From Rhodoferax sp. (GTDB taxonomy: Bacteria; Pseudomonadota; Gammaproteobacteria; Burkholderiales; Burkholderiaceae_C): a stretch of DNA of 9,625 nucleotides. The notes beneath the pieces were generated by a model. The model searched no databases, had not been told where the DNA came from, and was given only the letters and a program-made list of their open reading frames with translations. Shown here piece after piece: positions 6,887-9,625 of the stretch. Location: NCBI GenBank assembly GCA_018882485.1, contig VERU01000059.1:1-9625 (forward strand), written 5' to 3'. Both the position numbers and the translations under genes were made by a program. Position 1 is the stretch's first letter, and every line of letters begins with the position of its first letter.

Positions 6887-7315
6887 TCAGTGGGGTTCGA
6901 TCTGGACGAGCGGATGACCGTAGCCGATCGCCTCCCCCGATGCCACCAGAACCTGCCGCACGCGACCCGGACGCGGCGCGTTCACCGGCAGCAGCACCTG
7001 ACCCACCTGAAGCAGAAGCAGTGTCTGCCCGGCGGTGACCAGCTCGCCGGCCGGTGCCAGGGGCTCCCCGCGCAGCGGATGCGCCAGGCGCACCACGCCG
7101 ACGCTACCGGCGCGCAAGGTCAGGCTGGCGTCGTCTGCATCGATCACAGCCGTCGCATTCTGCGTCGTTGGCAGCACCTGGGGTTTCACCGCGCCGCCCG
7201 GCGCGCGTGTCAGCCGCAAGGTGAGTGCAGGGCCCGCAAGCTCGAGGCTGTCGATGTCGGTGGCCGCCAGGCGCTTCGCGAGTTCCTGGATCCAGTCCTT
7301 GTCCTGCAGGTTCAT
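6887..7315 (-). CDS. AccB/BCCP-like protein lacking the biotinylated lysine
   Basis: Biotin carboxyl carrier proteins normally carry biotin on the Lys of an EAMKM motif and shuttle carboxyl groups between a biotin carboxylase and a carboxyltransferase. This 142-aa protein has the AccB layout. The N-terminal helix region (DWIQELAKRLAATDIDSLEL) resembles AccB, then comes a linker, then a biotinyl/lipoyl-like beta-barrel from about residue 70: SVGVVRLAHP, a GQTLLLL strand, then GRVRQVLVASGEAIGYGHPL to the end. In a gap-free alignment with E. coli AccB, EAMKM becomes QVGQV (103-107), and the biotinyl Lys is Q106 (codon CAG, 6998-7000). It therefore cannot be biotinylated in the normal way. The start overlaps the pxpC stop as ATGA and has GGAGG in front. 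The frame is open and tightly coupled, so decay is unlikely. It may be a scaffold or structural subunit. Confidence 0.85.
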   Translation of the reverse strand: MNLQDKDWIQELAKRLAATDIDSLELAGPALTLRLTRAPGGAVKPQVLPTTQNATAVIDADDASLTLRAGSVGVVRLAHPLRGEPLAPAGELVTAGQTLLLLQVGQVLLPVNAPRPGRVRQVLVASGEAIGYGHPLVQIEPH

Positions 7316-8316
7316 GCGCGGGCCTCCATCACGCCGTCCAATGCTCCGTAGAGGACCATCTGCCGGCGGGCCTCCTGCAGCCAGGCCTGCGTTTCTTCCA
7401 GCGCATCGATCGCGCCTTGCCAGTCGGTTTCGACGAAGCGCACCCGCTCTCCAATCGACGCCTGTCCCAGGCGCCAGAGGTCGGCCTCGATCACGGTACC
7501 CAGTTTCGGGTAACCACCGGTAGGCTGGCCATCGCGCATCTGCACGATGGGCTGACCATCGGGCGGTATCTGGATCACGCCGGGCACAATGCCGTGCGAG
7601 CGCATTTCCAGCGCCGCCAGGGGCTGCAGTGGATCGTCACCGGCCAAGCGGTACCCATAGCGGTCGCTTTGCATGGAAATCTTCCAGGGGTTGCGCCAGA
7701 AGGCCGCGCGCGACTCGGCGGTGTACTTCCGGTATTCGGCCGCAGGCAGCACGCGCAGCGCGCGCAGGCCGTCCACGCGCAGTGGCAGGACCTGCTCGGG
7801 CGGCACCAGACCATGGAAGCGCGCAAGGCGGTCCGGCTGACGGGCTGCGGCGCGCAGCCGATCACCGTTGCGAAGCGGGCGTCCCTCCAGACCGCCAAAG
7901 GCGCCGCGCATCTGGGTGCTGCGAGAGCCGAGCACCGCGGGCACATCAACGCCGCCGGGCAGGCACAGGTAGCTGCGGCTGGTGCGGCCCGGGCCCAGGC
8001 GCGGCAGGCCCAGATGCAGCTCCTGGCCGAGGCCAGCGCGGTGCGCGGCCCAGGGCAGCAGCGGCTGTCCGTCCAGGCGGGCGTCGCCATCGGCACCGGT
8101 GAGAGCGAAGTCGCAGTCGGCCAGGAAGCGGAGCCGCAGCGGGAAGACCTGCACCTCGACGGCGGCGCAGTCCTCGTCGTTTCCCAGAAGGATGTTGCCG
8201 GCCGCCAGGGCGAGGCGGTCCATGGCGCCGGCCGTGCCCACACCCCAACGCAGGCAGCCCAGTCGCCCCATGTCCTGCACCGTGTTGAGCGCGCCGGTTT
8301 GGATGACCTCGATCAT
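7312..8316 (-). CDS. pxpC: PxpC-like protein (KipA/AHS2, biotin-dependent carboxyltransferase-like family)
   Basis: The family includes E. coli PxpC (5-oxoprolinase subunit C), Bacillus KipA and one of the carboxyltransferase-like domains of urea carboxylase. The protein is 334 aa. The N-terminus MIEVIQTGALNTVQDMGRLG is diagnostic. It is followed by AMDRLALAAGNILLGND (31-47), FALTGADGDARLDGQP (70-85), SYLCLPGGVDVPAVLGSRST (115-134), FGGLEGRPLRNGDRL (140-154), QSDRYGYRL (216-224), SHGIVPGVIQIPPDGQPIV (240-258) and TGGYP (266-270). Unlike its partners PxpA and PxpB, it keeps the normal family motifs closely. It overlaps pxpB upstream and the BCCP-like gene downstream by 4 bp each (ATGA), which suggests coupled synthesis and a shared complex. 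An AAGGTG inside the end of pxpB may help initiation. Confidence 0.93.
   Translation of the reverse strand: MIEVIQTGALNTVQDMGRLGCLRWGVGTAGAMDRLALAAGNILLGNDEDCAAVEVQVFPLRLRFLADCDFALTGADGDARLDGQPLLPWAAHRAGLGQELHLGLPRLGPGRTSRSYLCLPGGVDVPAVLGSRSTQMRGAFGGLEGRPLRNGDRLRAAARQPDRLARFHGLVPPEQVLPLRVDGLRALRVLPAAEYRKYTAESRAAFWRNPWKISMQSDRYGYRLAGDDPLQPLAALEMRSHGIVPGVIQIPPDGQPIVQMRDGQPTGGYPKLGTVIEADLWRLGQASIGERVRFVETDWQGAIDALEETQAWLQEARRQMVLYGALDGVMEARA
7323..7327 (-). promoter_or_regulatory. Ribosome binding site of the BCCP-like gene
   Basis: GGAGG on the - strand, seven bases before the ATG at 7315 and inside the 3' end of pxpC. A consensus site here shows that translation of the lysine-less carrier is still maintained. 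Confidence 0.65.
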
Positions 8317-9041
8317 CGGATCACCTTCTCGACGCGAAAGCGGACACGGTCGCCAGGCTGCAGCAGCGCCGGCATCTCGCGAGTCGGATCGAAGAACACC
8401 ATGCGCGTCGTGCCGATGGTGTTCCAGCCGCTGGGGCCGGTGGAGGCGGACACCCCGGTCTGGAAGCCGCCGATGGAGACGGCGCCGCCCGGAATGCTCA
8501 GCACCGGAGCCTTGCGGCGCGGGGTGGCGATGCGCGGGTCCATGCCACCCAGATAGCAGTAGCCAGGGTGACTCCCCAGAGCGTAGACCGGATAGGTGGG
8601 CGCGCTGTGAATGGCGACGATCTCGTCGATGCTGAGACCCGTATGGGCCACGACGTCGGCCATGTGCGGCCCGCCCTCGCCGCCGTAGACGACCGGCAGC
8701 TCGAGGGTGCGGCCCTCCAGCGAGCGCGGCTGGATCGAGGTCCAGGTCTCGACCAGGCGCTGGCGCAATCCATTCAGGTCCCGCGGCGGCTGCCGGAACA
8801 CCAGCATGAGGTTGTTCATCCCGGACACCGCTTCGCGGATCTCGGGCCAGGCGCTGGTGCGCTCGGACAGTGCCCAGATGCGTTGCTGCGTCTCCAGGGT
8901 CATGGTCATGCCCGGCGCCTCGAACAGGAGCGCAGTGGTACCCAGCACGCTCAAGTCCGGCACCTCGGCAGTGATTGCGTCCGCGGATGCGCTGCCGGGA
9001 ATGGCTCCCTGGTCATTGTTCTTCAAGGCGCGCGCGTTCAT
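8313..9041 (-). CDS. pxpB: PxpB-like protein (KipI/AHS1 family, 5-oxoprolinase subunit B), divergent
   Basis: PxpB forms a complex with PxpC in 5-oxoprolinase; the same fold (AHS1) occurs in urea carboxylase. The 242-aa protein keeps GMNNLMLVF (74-82), LPVVYGGEGGPHMADVVAHT (115-134), LSIDEIVAIHS (136-146), PGYCYLGGMDPRIATPRR (159-176), DPTREMPALLQPGDRVRF (218-235). Two conserved loops differ from E. coli PxpB: FQPGFPYLG is SHPGYCYLG (157-165), and the YPLATPGGW segment is SASTGPSGW (198-206). PAGSV is also PGGAV (184-188). There are about 26 extra residues before the usual N-terminus. This start is supported by a strong AAGGAG and by the ATGA overlap with the biotin carboxylase stop. The loop changes suggest altered substrate or partner handling. 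Family assignment is secure; the exact reaction is not. Confidence 0.9.
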   Translation of the reverse strand: MNARALKNNDQGAIPGSASADAITAEVPDLSVLGTTALLFEAPGMTMTLETQQRIWALSERTSAWPEIREAVSGMNNLMLVFRQPPRDLNGLRQRLVETWTSIQPRSLEGRTLELPVVYGGEGGPHMADVVAHTGLSIDEIVAIHSAPTYPVYALGSHPGYCYLGGMDPRIATPRRKAPVLSIPGGAVSIGGFQTGVSASTGPSGWNTIGTTRMVFFDPTREMPALLQPGDRVRFRVEKVIR

Positions 9042-9625
9042 GCGGCGCTCCTTTGCGCGAGCCAGCGCTCCAGGTAGTGGATGTCTACCCCGCCCTCACC
9101 GAAGCCGGCGTCGGCCACCAGCGCTCGGTGCAGTGGCAGGTTGGTGGCGATACCGTTCACCCGCATTTCGCCCAACGCCGTGCGCAGCCGGCGCAGGGCG
9201 TCGGCGCGATCATGGCCATGGACGATGAGCTTGCCGATCAGCGAGTCGTAGTGGGCTGGCACGCGATAGCCGGTCTGTGCGTGGGTATCGACCCGCACGC
9301 CCCAGCCGCCGGGCGCATGCCACTCGCTGATACGGCCAGGCGAGGGCCGGAAGGTCTGCGGGTCCTCGGCGTTGATCCGGCACTCGATCGCATGGCCCGT
9401 GCAGCCGATGCCCGCCTGGGTAAGGGCCAGGCGCTCGCCGCGCGCGACGCGAATCTGCTGCTCGACGATGTCGATGCCGGCGGTCATCTCCGTGACCGGA
9501 TGCTCCACCTGCAGGCGGGTGTTCATCTCGATGAAATAAAAGGCACCGTCCTCGTAGAGGAACTCGAAGGTGCCCACCCCGACGTAACCGATACGGCGGC
9601 AGGCCTGAGCGCAACGCGTGCCCAC
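9038..9625 (-). CDS. accC: Biotin carboxylase (AccC-like), C-terminal part; 5' end beyond window
   Basis: Biotin carboxylases of the ATP-grasp family use ATP and bicarbonate to carboxylate biotin held on a carrier protein. The frame is open at the right edge, so the first visible codon (GTG) is not the start; about 195 of roughly 450 residues are seen. Every catalytic residue in the visible part is present. GTFEFL supplies E21 (E. coli E276). FIEMNTRLQVEHP supplies E33, N35, R37, Q39, V40 and E41 (E288, N290, R292, Q294-E296). ECRINAEDP supplies R83 (R338), and GVR supplies R111 (R366). The protein ends at HYLERWL, like AccC, without a fused carrier domain. It overlaps pxpB by ATGA. Its place in the pxp operon, away from accA or accD, suggests it is a dedicated paralogue rather than the fatty-acid enzyme, so the symbol names only the family. 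Confidence 0.93.
   Translation of the reverse strand: MGTRCAQACRRIGYVGVGTFEFLYEDGAFYFIEMNTRLQVEHPVTEMTAGIDIVEQQIRVARGERLALTQAGIGCTGHAIECRINAEDPQTFRPSPGRISEWHAPGGWGVRVDTHAQTGYRVPAHYDSLIGKLIVHGHDRADALRRLRTALGEMRVNGIATNLPLHRALVADAGFGEGGVDIHYLERWLAQRSAA
9048..9053 (-). promoter_or_regulatory. Ribosome binding site of the PxpB-like gene
   Basis: AAGGAG on the - strand, six bases before the ATG at 9041 and inside the end of the biotin carboxylase gene. It fixes the start that gives PxpB its N-terminal extension. Confidence 0.75.

Noticed and set aside
6887..7315. BCCP-like protein as a lipoyl carrier instead of a biotin carrier
   Set aside because: Lipoyl domains also need a Lys at the same turn (DKA/DKV type). 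Q106 and its neighbours offer no Lys, so lipoylation is excluded as well.
7225..8556. Long + strand open frame (443 codons) opposite pxpC and pxpB
   Set aside because: It is antisense to two well-identified genes, and its translation is rich in His, Gln, Ala and Arg without any family motif. Such shadow frames are expected in GC-rich DNA.
1..9625. CRISPR arrays, tRNA or rRNA genes, insertion sequences and attachment sites
   Set aside because: No spaced direct repeats, tRNA-like cloverleaf, transposase frame or paired terminal repeats were seen by eye on either strand.

Overview
The window looks like chromosomal DNA of a GC-rich betaproteobacterium. The glutaminyl-tRNA synthetase and the general gene style suggest the Comamonadaceae (Acidovorax or a relative); this is inferred from memory of the families, not from a search.

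Layout. At the left, on the + strand, is the 3' nine-tenths of glnS (2-1492); its start lies before the window. Next, on the - strand, is a decayed RhuM-family gene (1452-1961) that keeps only the N-terminal DNA-binding-like part. From 2061 to the right edge every gene is on the - strand and forms one long, tightly packed operon, which ends in a strong intrinsic terminator (1981-2018). In transcription order the operon holds: a biotin carboxylase (5' end outside the window), a PxpB/KipI-like protein, a PxpC/KipA-like protein, a BCCP-like protein, a PxpA/LamB-YcsF protein, a YdfG-like short-chain dehydrogenase, two polar-amino-acid-type ABC permeases, the ABC ATPase and the periplasmic binding protein. 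Four junctions are 4-bp ATGA overlaps (9038-9041, 8313-8316, 7312-7315, 4444-4447).

How the genes work together. The transporter half should import a small amino-acid-like compound. The enzymatic half combines the three PxpABC (5-oxoprolinase) subunits with a biotin carboxylase and a carrier-like protein. PxpB/PxpC resemble the carboxyltransferase half of urea carboxylase, so the set looks like a split urea-carboxylase-type machine plus PxpA. A plain reading is uptake and ATP-dependent opening of 5-oxoproline or another lactam/amide.

Several residues argue against a textbook version. The BCCP-like protein has Gln (Q106) exactly where the biotinylated Lys should be, although the visible biotin carboxylase active site is intact. 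The PxpA-like protein has lost the Lys of the KPHG motif. The PxpB-like protein is altered in two conserved loops. The binding protein has Asn (N188) in place of the Asp that normally pairs with a ligand's alpha-ammonium group. Together these suggest a divergent system for a substrate without a free alpha-amine, with a carrier that cannot carry biotin.
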